A stretch of DNA of 14,079 nt, from NCBI GenBank assembly GCA_027577415.1, contig JANBQS010000651.1, positions 1-14,079 on the forward strand. Direction: 5' to 3'. Source of the DNA: Coemansia sp. RSA 922. Its lineage: Eukaryota > Kickxellomycota > Kickxellomycetes > Kickxellales > Kickxellaceae. The notes below the pieces were generated by a model, which saw only the letters and a program-made list of their open reading frames with translations, made no database searches and was not told the DNA's origin. Below are positions 7,389 to 14,079 of this stretch, piece after piece. The translations under genes and the position numbers were made by a program. The first letter of the stretch is position 1, and each line of letters starts with the position of its first letter.

Positions 7389-7998
7389 AGTGCAGTGTGT
7401 GCGATGTCCGAGTTGTGAATAGTTATAATTACGATTTGAAAGAGTGGCCTTGGGTTTGCCCAACAGTACTGAAAGATGAAGAAGAGACCATATAAAAAAG
7501 GCAGCAGAGGCTATTAATCGAGGAAAGCAGAGTAAAGAAGAGATGCAGCGAGCTCTGTTTGTGTACCGCTTTCCAAGGCAAATGTGGGGAGTGGGGGACT
7601 TCAAAGAATAGTAACATCGCCAATTGAAACACGCACTATTTGCTTGCCTGATCACAATGCCCCTTTGCTGGCGCAACCGCGTGCATGCATCCTGATTGGA
7701 TGTGGGGCTCAAACAAAACAGTAAACACTCCAAAGTACTCAGTGTTTATACTAGCTGCGCCGACTCTTTGTTTTCACAATAACCCCCCATGTCCACCCTG
7801 CTGAGGTAGCGCACAATAGTTTACGGCAATGGTGTCGGCTAAACGCACGACGCGCCACAATGGAGCTAAACATTATTAATAGCGCTCCAAACTCCGAGAT
7901 TAATTGTACTCCAGACAATAATGTAAACAAAAGTGTATGTAAAGTTCGTTAATACAGGATAATATAATGTTAGTTGCTGTGCGTTGCTATAAACACAA
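7389..7998. other. 610-base intergenic region (membrane-protein promoter and phosphatase 3' flank)
   Basis: Both flanking genes are on the minus strand, so the right part should hold the phosphatase 3' UTR and the left part the membrane-protein promoter. The first is A/T-rich (about 7870-7995). The left part has a weak TATA-like site (CCATATAAAAAAG on plus, 7488-7500) about 100 bases upstream of the start and CCAAT pentamers near 7621 (plus) and 7695 (read on minus). No RNA gene, repeat family or credible additional ORF was seen. Confidence 0.5.
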
Positions 7999-10845
7999 TT
8001 AGCTCCAATCGGCCGATTCACGACGACTGATTTGAAGCGACGATGGCGGCAGAGGTCCACGAGCCGATGGGCCGACAATGACTGCCGAGCGAGCTGCGCT
8101 TGGGTGTAGATAAAGTCTGCGCGCTTCAGCGTGTGCCTTTCTCGACTTTTCGTGCACGACTCCATAAAAGTTGCCGCGCAGGCACCATGCAATGGTGTTG
8201 ATCTCTTGCTCCTTCAGTCCAGCTGAGCGCAGATATCCGCGAACGGAGCCATAGTTGTAGTTGATGTGACGCAAGAGGTTGCGCATGACAAACGTGGGCG
8301 AATCGCAGAATGATGGTGGCAGTCCAACTGCGCCCATGTCGAGCAGCTCCATGCGCTTGCGCACGGGCGCTAGATTGTCTTGCGACTGGGCATAGTCCGC
8401 AGCGATGATCTCCTCATCCACGCCCAGGATGCCGAGAAGCAGCATGGCCACAATGCCCGTGCGGTCCTTGCCATGCTGGCAGTGAAACAGGATCGGATAG
8501 GCGCAAGGGTCGGCAAAAATCCTCATCACGGCAGCGAATTCCTCCTTGCAGTAGTCAACATAGTCTTCATAGGAGCCTGCCAGACCTCTAGGCGTAAGCA
8601 CCTCACGCCCAATCGTGCGGATGGCCTCGGCCTTGTTGAAGATGGCAAAGCGCCAAATCACCTTGATCCTTGTTGACCATGGCGTGTGCGCCCACACGCA
8701 CCTTTTGCGGTAGTTCTCGCCAATAATGTTGCAGCGATACCGACTGCGCTGACCCGAGAACTTATTCTGCACGGTAATTTTGCTTACGCCTATGCCTGGT
8801 CGCTCTGATTGAGGCGAACTGTGCTTGAGCGCAACCCGCTGTAGAGGCCCATCGTCGTCGTCGCCATCGCCATCGCCATCGCCATCTGCATCATGCTCGT
8901 CTTTAGTCCGGGCAGACATTGGCGAGTGCCACGCAAAGATCGGTTCAGTCGTTGCACGGTTGCGCGACAACTCTGGTATGGGGCTTTGCGAAGTGCCAGC
9001 TTTAGCTGACAAGCCAGCCGCCGCCGCGTTTGAAATTGCATGGGCGTAAGGCACGACGTTACTGTGTCCGGCTTGTGCGACAGGAAGCAGGCCGTATGGC
9101 GCATCTATCCGATTTGCGTCATTAGGCGAGTTACGGTAAAATAGGCTGTCAGAGTCCGAGTCAAAGCCAGCACCAGTGTCGCTACTTTCAGTTGACACAT
9201 AATCGGCAGGGATCTTATTAGCTGAGTCTGGGTGGAGGGCAACCAAGCTAACAGAGTGCTCTTTCTTGAGGTCCCCAACTGCTGCAGAGCCCGTGTTTGG
9301 TGGTGCCCCAGTGACTGGCCGCGGCCCAGCGGCGCCAGCCCACTGCTGGTCCCAGTAAGAGCGCAGCGACTGCAGCGTCTCGCTTCCCCAGTCCAAGGCT
9401 GATTGCGCTAGTCCTGAGTGCTGCAGGGTCGAGGCCTCGACGTCAGACATGTCGAGCGTCGGGCTGTCTTTAGCGTAGCTAATATGACCATGATGCACGT
9501 CTATCTGTGAATTAGCAGCAGAAAATGACGCCTTTCTTGGGACAGCCGGCTGTTGTGGCGGATAAACGGTCTCCGCTGGAGGAACACAAAGGGGTACATA
9601 CGGCTCGTCAAGCGTAATGTTCTGCGTCTCTTGCGCATCATCCTCTGGCACTTTGTCATACAAGTGCACCAGCGCGCGAGCCAGAGGGTCCTTACGTGGA
9701 TCGCCAATAGACTTTGAGTAGCGAAGCGAATTACGATGCGACCAGCTAGCTCGCGACTCGCCAGTCTTCTCCCAAGGCCGAGCAGCCGACTCGTAGCCGT
9801 GAGCAGCTACTTCCACAATCGTATTCTGCAGCTGCATAGCTCTTAGCTTCATCAGCTTTTCCATGCTCTGGTCGGCCGTGGGCTGAATGGATGCCGGATA
9901 GTGCCTCATCATGATGTCACTGGCGCGGGCCTCAAGCTCAGATCTGAGGTCAATGATGGTGCGGATGCCGTACTTTGAAAACAGCATCTTGACGTCGTGC
10001 TCGCATGCCGACCCCAACTCAGCCGAGCGGAACACAACCCCGGGCATTGGACCCACGCTCTCGGCCCTGGCCTTGTCGTGGTGCAGCTGAATCCCCGCCT
10101 TTATTGCGCTGACGCCAATGTCGCGAAAGTTAAGCACCTTGTCGCTAAACATCTTTCGGTTTAGATTGGCGTGGGCGTCTTGAATGGCCGCCATGCGCAC
10201 GTCATGGGGCGGACTGGCAGACGCAGGTATTGGAGGCACTCGGCGACCAATATTCCTACTGCCCGACTCGTTGCTCGGCCTCCTCATATGTCCAGCCGAG
10301 TTGAAGGAACGCACTCGGCCGGCGATGGGTGGTGCGCTAGGCTCGACTGTCAGCAAGGCGTCAGCTGGCGGGGCCGATAGGAATGGTACGTTTACAGGCA
10401 AGCTGTTAGTCGAGCGGTGAATGCCGCTTTTGTGGACGGCTGGCGGAAGTTGCTGGTTCTCTACAATCGTGGAGGTCGTAGCGTCAAGGCTGTACTTGGT
10501 TCGGCTGTGAGGGTGCATCATAACGAACTCGCTGTCTAGGGTCGCAAAATTGCCTTGAACGGGGCTCAACAGGTTGTAGTCTACGCCTACCCGCCTTGCG
10601 ACTGGTGGTGGAGGCAGAGGAATATCTGGAACCTTGGAACGCACTGATATATACACTGGCGGCTCCCGAACCACGCGTGCTTCTTCAAGATAGGGCTGGT
10701 CGTCGCCAGGCGGTCTGCGTGTCTGCTCACCGTCGTCCGAGTCGTTCAAGCCATGGTTCACCAGCGACGTCTCCGACCAGGAAGCCACAAGCGACGGTCG
10801 CCGGGAACTTCTGTAGTCGCGCGCCCGTGCAAGCTCTTGCTGCAT
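7999..10845 (-). CDS. Tyrosine/lipid phosphatase with HCX5R motif (Y_phosphatase3, LipA/MptpB-like), catalytic domain split by a large insert
   Basis: A 948-residue, intronless protein. The phosphatase fold begins with LNFRDIG (238-244), VFRSAEL (271-277) and YGIRTIIDLRSE (292-303). It resumes near 700 and carries the P-loop FHCQHGKDRTG (787-797), with nucleophile Cys789 and Arg795. The HCxxGKDR form marks atypical dual-specificity enzymes of the LipA/MptpB type, which can act on phosphoinositides as well as phosphotyrosine; the real substrate is unknown. Between the halves lie about 390 residues that are Ser/Ala/Pro/Asp-rich, including a GDGDGDGDGDDDD run near 655-665. The first 225 residues are also disordered-looking, with proline-rich patches. 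No signal peptide or membrane segment is seen, so a cytosolic location is likely. The start ATG at 10845 follows a leader that is pyrimidine-rich on the coding strand. Confidence 0.88.
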   Translation of the reverse strand: MQQELARARDYRSSRRPSLVASWSETSLVNHGLNDSDDGEQTRRPPGDDQPYLEEARVVREPPVYISVRSKVPDIPLPPPPVARRVGVDYNLLSPVQGNFATLDSEFVMMHPHSRTKYSLDATTSTIVENQQLPPAVHKSGIHRSTNSLPVNVPFLSAPPADALLTVEPSAPPIAGRVRSFNSAGHMRRPSNESGSRNIGRRVPPIPASASPPHDVRMAAIQDAHANLNRKMFSDKVLNFRDIGVSAIKAGIQLHHDKARAESVGPMPGVVFRSAELGSACEHDVKMLFSKYGIRTIIDLRSELEARASDIMMRHYPASIQPTADQSMEKLMKLRAMQLQNTIVEVAAHGYESAARPWEKTGESRASWSHRNSLRYSKSIGDPRKDPLARALVHLYDKVPEDDAQETQNITLDEPYVPLCVPPAETVYPPQQPAVPRKASFSAANSQIDVHHGHISYAKDSPTLDMSDVEASTLQHSGLAQSALDWGSETLQSLRSYWDQQWAGAAGPRPVTGAPPNTGSAAVGDLKKEHSVSLVALHPDSANKIPADYVSTESSDTGAGFDSDSDSLFYRNSPNDANRIDAPYGLLPVAQAGHSNVVPYAHAISNAAAAGLSAKAGTSQSPIPELSRNRATTEPIFAWHSPMSARTKDEHDADGDGDGDGDDDDGPLQRVALKHSSPQSERPGIGVSKITVQNKFSGQRSRYRCNIIGENYRKRCVWAHTPWSTRIKVIWRFAIFNKAEAIRTIGREVLTPRGLAGSYEDYVDYCKEEFAAVMRIFADPCAYPILFHCQHGKDRTGIVAMLLLGILGVDEEIIAADYAQSQDNLAPVRKRMELLDMGAVGLPPSFCDSPTFVMRNLLRHINYNYGSVRGYLRSAGLKEQEINTIAWCLRGNFYGVVHEKSRKAHAEARRLYLHPSAARSAVIVGPSARGPLPPSSLQISRRESADWS
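8850..8889. repeat. GTC and GCCATC tandem repeat in the phosphatase insert
   Basis: A run of GTC units merges into about four GCCATC hexamers. On the coding (minus) strand it gives alternating Gly-Asp then an Asp run. It lies entirely within the disordered insert between the halves of the catalytic domain, so length changes in multiples of three would be tolerated. Confidence 0.8.
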
Positions 10846-11137
10846 TTACTAGTCTGCTCAGAAAGAGAGAGTGTGTGAAATAAGCTAGAATTGAATATAG
10901 GAAAGGTGAAATGAGTGTGTAAAATTACAAAGGAAAAGGAAAAAGGAGAAAAGAGTCCGCTCCAACGGCCAAAGACTGCAACTACAAGCTTGCAGACAAA
11001 GGTATTTGATCAAAGCGAATCTAAAAATAGCGTTCTTTCTCCATATGCCATATATTGGTAATCAACAGAACATAAGAGATAAGCCGACTCAAGTCCGTGC
11101 TCCTTGGCACACACACAGATCTGGTCAGATGAGAAAT
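10846..11137. promoter_or_regulatory. Phosphatase promoter and fumarate reductase 3' flank
   Basis: These 292 bases lie between two minus-strand genes. The part nearest the phosphatase start (about 10858-10960) is purine-rich on plus, thus C/T-rich on the transcribed sense strand, as in the deacetylase leader. The rest (about 10990-11137) should contain the fumarate reductase 3' UTR. No specific operator or RNA gene is recognised. Confidence 0.5.
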
Positions 11138-12961
11138 TTAGGCGGAAGAGGCGGAAGTAACGAGTGCAGCGGCCTGGCGACCGGCCTCACGCCCGTACAC
11201 AACACACTCGAGGAGCGAGTTTCCACCCAGCCGATTGGCTCCATGGAGGCCGCCAGTGACCTCACCAGCAGCCAGCAAGCCAGGGATTGGGGCACCATCA
11301 GCAGCTCGTAGCACACGGGCCATATCGTCGAATCGGACGCCGCCCATGGTGTAATGGATGCTGGGTGTCACAATGCCCCAGTAGTACTGGATCTGGATCT
11401 GGAGTTTGTCATCACTTGGGGCTAACGGGTTGAGGGCGCTCTGCGGGAACACACTCTTGCCAAACTCGTCAGGCGTGCCTTTATCCCGAGCGCTATCGTG
11501 GTCTTGCAAGGTCTTTCGCAACACAGCTTGGTCTACGCGCAGAGCGGTAGCAAGTTCCTCAAGGCTTCCAGCACGACTCATCAGCCCCATCTTTTCATAG
11601 AATCCCAGCGCACCATGGCCAAAGCTATCAGCGGCGGCCTGCGACAGTACCAAGAAGGCAGCAGTCAAGGGAGCTTTAGATGTTTCCTCTGCGCTAGCAC
11701 CATGCCGCGCACGCGTATCTGGCGCCGAGCAAAACTTATTCATCGCATCGGTGACCTGGTCGCGCGTATCTAGCTCGTTGACAAAGCGACGACCAAGGCC
11801 ATTGAGCAGTATGCCGCCCTCGCCGCGTAGGGCCTCAGCGGCCAAGAACTTTGTTGGATTTCCTGGGTCGCTGCTCTTGACAAACCCAGTAGGATGCACT
11901 TGTACCTGGTCCATATCCACTAGCTCTGCACCAAGCGCAGCAGCCAAACCAAGCCCATCGCCAGTGGCAAAGGCGCCGTTGGTCGCGGGAAGACCCACGA
12001 GTTGTGGGGCATACTGCTTCAAGTAACGCGGCTTGTTTCCTTCGCCGCCAAAGCCGCCAGTGGCTAGCACAACCACATTAGAGTACATGCTGTGTTGCTG
12101 AATAACCTTGGAGTCAGGGTCCACGGTTTCGTAGACCACACCAGCTACCCCGCCCTGCGTGGCAGGCAAGAGCTTAATGACGCGAGCCCCAGTGACGAGC
12201 TTGAAGCGCGCGTCCTTCAGCGCAGCAGCCTCGCCCAAGTGTTTTCCCAGTGTGCTGACAATGCCCCACCCGACCGGCTGAGGCTTCCCATCGACGTCAG
12301 GACGCCGGTGCGTGCGTGGAAAGCTATGTCCGCCCAGCCGAGCAAGCACGTCCAGATCCAGTCTAAAGTCATCCTGCAGCCACGAAACTGCCTGCGTGCT
12401 GTCCCGAGCAAGCTTTGCCACAAGCGTTTCGTTCGACCTTCCGTGCCCGGACTTTAGCGTATCCTGCACAAACGCATCCACGCTGTCGAGTATGCCCTTG
12501 TCTTGCTGAGTGCGTGTAAGCACTCCATTGATTCCAGACGACGCCTTGCCAGAGTTGCCTCCAGTGCGCCCCTCCTTTTCAAGCAGCGCAACTGTGACGC
12601 CTGCAATATGGCTAGTCTGACGTAGGGCTTCGATGGCCGCCGACATACCCGCCAAACCCCCACCAACAACTACAATACTAGTACGAGCTGCCATAGGGTC
12701 TGAAGTGACAACTGCTGGCCGTGGTGTATGCGCAAAGAGATCTGCTACAGCTTTAGAAGAACCGCGAAGCGAGTGAATAGGCTGAAGTGCGAAATAGTCG
12801 AGAACAAGAGAGAAAAGCGCGATGCCTAGCGCCACAACAAAGAACAGTCGAATCATGTAGAGTACCCGCTGTCGTGCTCCTTGGTGGCCCCTACTCTGTA
12901 TGTCAATGATAGTATCAGCTGAATGCTGCCTGCCAGTACGTCGTTGCAATTTATAACGCAT
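11138..12961 (-). CDS. OSM1: Soluble-type fumarate reductase (Osm1/Frd1 family) with N-terminal membrane anchor
   Basis: A 607-residue FAD enzyme that reduces fumarate to succinate, reoxidising reduced flavin; in yeast the paralogues support anaerobic oxidative protein folding and redox balance. The FAD-binding start is IVVVGGGLAGMSAA (96-109), followed by EKEGRTGGNSGKASSGING (128-146). Active-site counterparts of flavocytochrome c3 are visible: His356 (HPTGF), Arg379 (RGEGG), Arg400 (TRD), His536 (HYTMGG) and Arg577 (ANRLGGNSLLE). The ending near GREAG is normal, and there is no C-terminal cytochrome b5 domain as found in some fungal relatives. Upstream of the catalytic domain are about 95 extra residues: a basic stretch, then a hydrophobic segment at about 37-58. 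This predicts a signal anchor or targeting sequence for the ER or mitochondrion. In-frame ATGs at 12856 (Met36) and 12694 (Met90) offer shorter forms. Confidence 0.93.
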   Translation of the reverse strand: MRYKLQRRTGRQHSADTIIDIQSRGHQGARQRVLYMIRLFFVVALGIALFSLVLDYFALQPIHSLRGSSKAVADLFAHTPRPAVVTSDPMAARTSIVVVGGGLAGMSAAIEALRQTSHIAGVTVALLEKEGRTGGNSGKASSGINGVLTRTQQDKGILDSVDAFVQDTLKSGHGRSNETLVAKLARDSTQAVSWLQDDFRLDLDVLARLGGHSFPRTHRRPDVDGKPQPVGWGIVSTLGKHLGEAAALKDARFKLVTGARVIKLLPATQGGVAGVVYETVDPDSKVIQQHSMYSNVVVLATGGFGGEGNKPRYLKQYAPQLVGLPATNGAFATGDGLGLAAALGAELVDMDQVQVHPTGFVKSSDPGNPTKFLAAEALRGEGGILLNGLGRRFVNELDTRDQVTDAMNKFCSAPDTRARHGASAEETSKAPLTAAFLVLSQAAADSFGHGALGFYEKMGLMSRAGSLEELATALRVDQAVLRKTLQDHDSARDKGTPDEFGKSVFPQSALNPLAPSDDKLQIQIQYYWGIVTPSIHYTMGGVRFDDMARVLRAADGAPIPGLLAAGEVTGGLHGANRLGGNSLLECVVYGREAGRQAAALVTSASSA

Positions 12962-13269
12962 AGCTTGTTAAAAGTGACAAAGGTTCATCCACTCGCCTTG
13001 TTTGAACTACGGCATCAGGCCACTCTACACAACAGCTTCTCTCTAACATCACGCCACACACATTCACGTACCAGGTGTTTCGAAATAGGGATGCAAATTA
13101 CTGTGTAAGAGCGAGAAAAAAAAGATGACGACTTTAGAAGTTCACTAAGCGATCTTTTGGCCCATACCTAGTGCAGGTTTTTAGACTTTTGCGCGATCGA
13201 AATTTGGGCTAGAGATTACAGCACCAGTTTAATTTCTATATCCTAACTACAACTATCCTTGCCTGACTC
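12962..13269. promoter_or_regulatory. Divergent promoter between fumarate reductase and FMC1-like genes
   Basis: The 308 bases contain no coding sequence I can support. They hold a short A-rich run near 13116, a CTAAC branch-like site at 13243-13247 and a GTAAGA donor-like site at 13105. The latter two raise the possibility of an intron in the FMC1 leader, but the chosen FMC1 start does not need one. Known transcription factor sites cannot be assigned. Confidence 0.5.
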
Positions 13270-13596
13270 ATGACAAACACGACACAGCTGCGCGTATATC
13301 GCCATCTATTGCGCGAGATCAATCGCCAGTTCACCCCTGTCACAAAGAACAAAGCCTGGTCAATCCAGCTTCGGCAGCAGTGGCTCGAGGCATCGCGCAA
13401 TCCTGGATCTAATAACACCGACTTTAAGGCGGCACATAATGTCCTGACCTACATGGCAAACAACCGACAGTACAAAGAACTGCTGGCAGAGTTCAACCCC
13501 AAAATGTCTGAGGGCGACCGTATTGAAAAGACTGCCCGCCGAGTTGGCTTGGAGGCCCCCAAGTCATACGACGACGTTAGTAACCCCTCCATTTAG
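13270..13596 (+). CDS. FMC1: FMC1-like mitochondrial ATP synthase assembly factor (LYR-like family)
   Basis: A complete 108-residue small protein. Family members act in the mitochondrial matrix and help Atp12 assemble the F1 head of ATP synthase under stress. The start LRVYRHLLREINRQF matches the LYR-like first helix; the middle has DFKAAHNVLTYMANNRQYKELL, and the C-terminal half ends with DRIEKTARRVGLEAP, the block characteristic of FMC1 (PF13233 type). Length agrees with the family, about 100-150 residues. Translation starts at the ATG at 13270. An alternative in which a weak GTGTAA donor at 13103 joins ATG 13091 to 13288 would give MQIT before LRVYR, also in frame, and cannot be ruled out. 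The gene is divergent from the fumarate reductase. Confidence 0.87.
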   Translation: MTNTTQLRVYRHLLREINRQFTPVTKNKAWSIQLRQQWLEASRNPGSNNTDFKAAHNVLTYMANNRQYKELLAEFNPKMSEGDRIEKTARRVGLEAPKSYDDVSNPSI

Positions 13597-13600
13597 AGTT

Positions 13601-13621
13601 TATATATAGCGTTTCAATAAG
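13601..13621 (+). terminator. Putative FMC1 3' end processing signals
   Basis: Just after the stop codon a TATATATA run (13601-13608) is followed by AATAAG (13616-13621). This pairing resembles the efficiency and positioning elements of fungal poly(A) sites. The cleavage site cannot be located from sequence. Confidence 0.4.
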
Positions 13622-14079
13622 AGTACCTCGAGCTTTTTATTGTTCAAGCATGTCTCTGATTGGCTAGGATTTGTGCAGGCAGTTGGGGGAGCTGTGGCTG
13701 GCGGGACGAGGCAGAATCTCACAAACACAGTTTTTACCGCTTGGCTCACTCCCCCCCAGAATTTTCAATAATCATTATTATCGAATCCATCCATTATGAG
13801 GTACGCATTGGATACGCCGACACTATAACGATGTGTTGCAGCGGATGCGAGTGAGCGATTGTTGCATTTCGAATTTCACTGGCTGGTCGAATTTCTGGCG
13901 CAGTTCGATTGGTCTAAGCTAGAATCGCAAATGCGAACACACGACTCGCCATTTTGGATTCCACAAAGCTCATTGCTCAAACACACAGCCTCTATATTCT
14001 CCTTTATTTTGTAGCGGAAGCAAGATTCAGGTTTCACTTGTGCGTGAGGAGGTGCGTACCCTCCTTGCCGCGTCGGTCG
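13622..14079. other. Right-edge flank without recognisable gene
   Basis: About 460 bases with only short, unrecognised open frames. Small structures are visible: AATAAT-C-ATTATT inverted repeat at 13767-13779 and AGGAGG-N7-CCTCCT at 14047-14065. C/T-rich stretches near 13985-14010 could belong to the promoter of a gene starting beyond the window. A TTCGATT string near 13907 lacks a matching stem, so no tRNA is called. Confidence 0.4.

Noticed and set aside
7389..7733. A 115-codon upstream extension of the membrane-protein frame, making it 738 residues.
   Set aside because: The extra residues are Cys/Ser-rich and not family-like; the ATG at 7388 directly precedes the first membrane segment, and the extension covers likely promoter sequence.
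13660..13854. A 64-codon frame downstream of FMC1.
   Set aside because: No family resemblance, poor composition, and an inverted repeat and C-run lie within it.
13900..13925. A TTCGATT string resembling a tRNA T-loop.
   Set aside because: Flanking bases do not form the five-base stem and no acceptor or anticodon arm could be found.
14047..14065. AGGAGG/CCTCCT inverted repeat as a terminator hairpin.
   Set aside because: No gene ends nearby and intrinsic hairpin terminators are not used by fungal RNA polymerase II; it may be chance.

Overview
The window looks like nuclear DNA of a fungus. It holds seven well-supported protein genes with spaced promoters. One gene has a short spliceosomal intron (91 bases, with donor, branch-point-like site and acceptor visible). 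The gene content fits fungi: divergent GlcNAc-catabolic genes, a Rec8-type meiotic kleisin, a UPF0658-like Golgi membrane protein, an Osm1/Frd1-type soluble fumarate reductase and an FMC1 assembly factor. The intron-poor, fairly GC-rich coding style would suit an early-diverging lineage such as Kickxellomycotina, but that placement is a guess from style and cannot be proved here.

Layout: (1) 1-171, left edge, unassigned. (2) 172-1438 minus, glucosamine-6-phosphate deaminase in two exons, with a long acidic C-terminal tail. (3) 1439-1986, shared divergent promoter. (4) 1987-3234 plus, N-acetylglucosamine-6-phosphate deacetylase. (5) 3217-3299, imperfect tandem duplication spanning the deacetylase stop codon. 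(6) 3235-3390, short promoter with an ACGCGT (MluI cell-cycle box type) site. (7) 3391-5481 plus, Rec8-like cohesin subunit. (8) 5517-7388 minus, multi-spanning membrane protein with a long Ser-rich tail, convergent with rec8 across only 35 bases. (9) 7999-10845 minus, HCX5R phosphatase whose catalytic domain is split by about 390 low-complexity residues. (10) 11138-12961 minus, membrane-anchored fumarate reductase. (11) 13270-13596 plus, FMC1-like ATP synthase assembly factor, divergent from the fumarate reductase. (12) 13597-14079, FMC1 3' region and flank without a recognisable gene.

How the genes work together: deacetylase and deaminase catalyse successive steps (GlcNAc-6-P to GlcN-6-P to fructose-6-P plus ammonia) and share one intergenic promoter, as in the Candida albicans NAG cluster. 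The deaminase keeps residues of the allosteric pocket that, in the E. coli enzyme, binds GlcNAc-6-P, the deacetylase substrate. The other genes look like ordinary chromosomal neighbours with no obvious common pathway. The fumarate reductase and FMC1 both touch redox or mitochondrial energy metabolism and share a 308-base divergent promoter.

I found no mobile element, CRISPR array, rRNA or tRNA. No wholly new system is evident. The most unusual features are the split phosphatase domain, the acidic tail on the deaminase, the duplicated deacetylase 3' end and the cell-cycle-type box before rec8.
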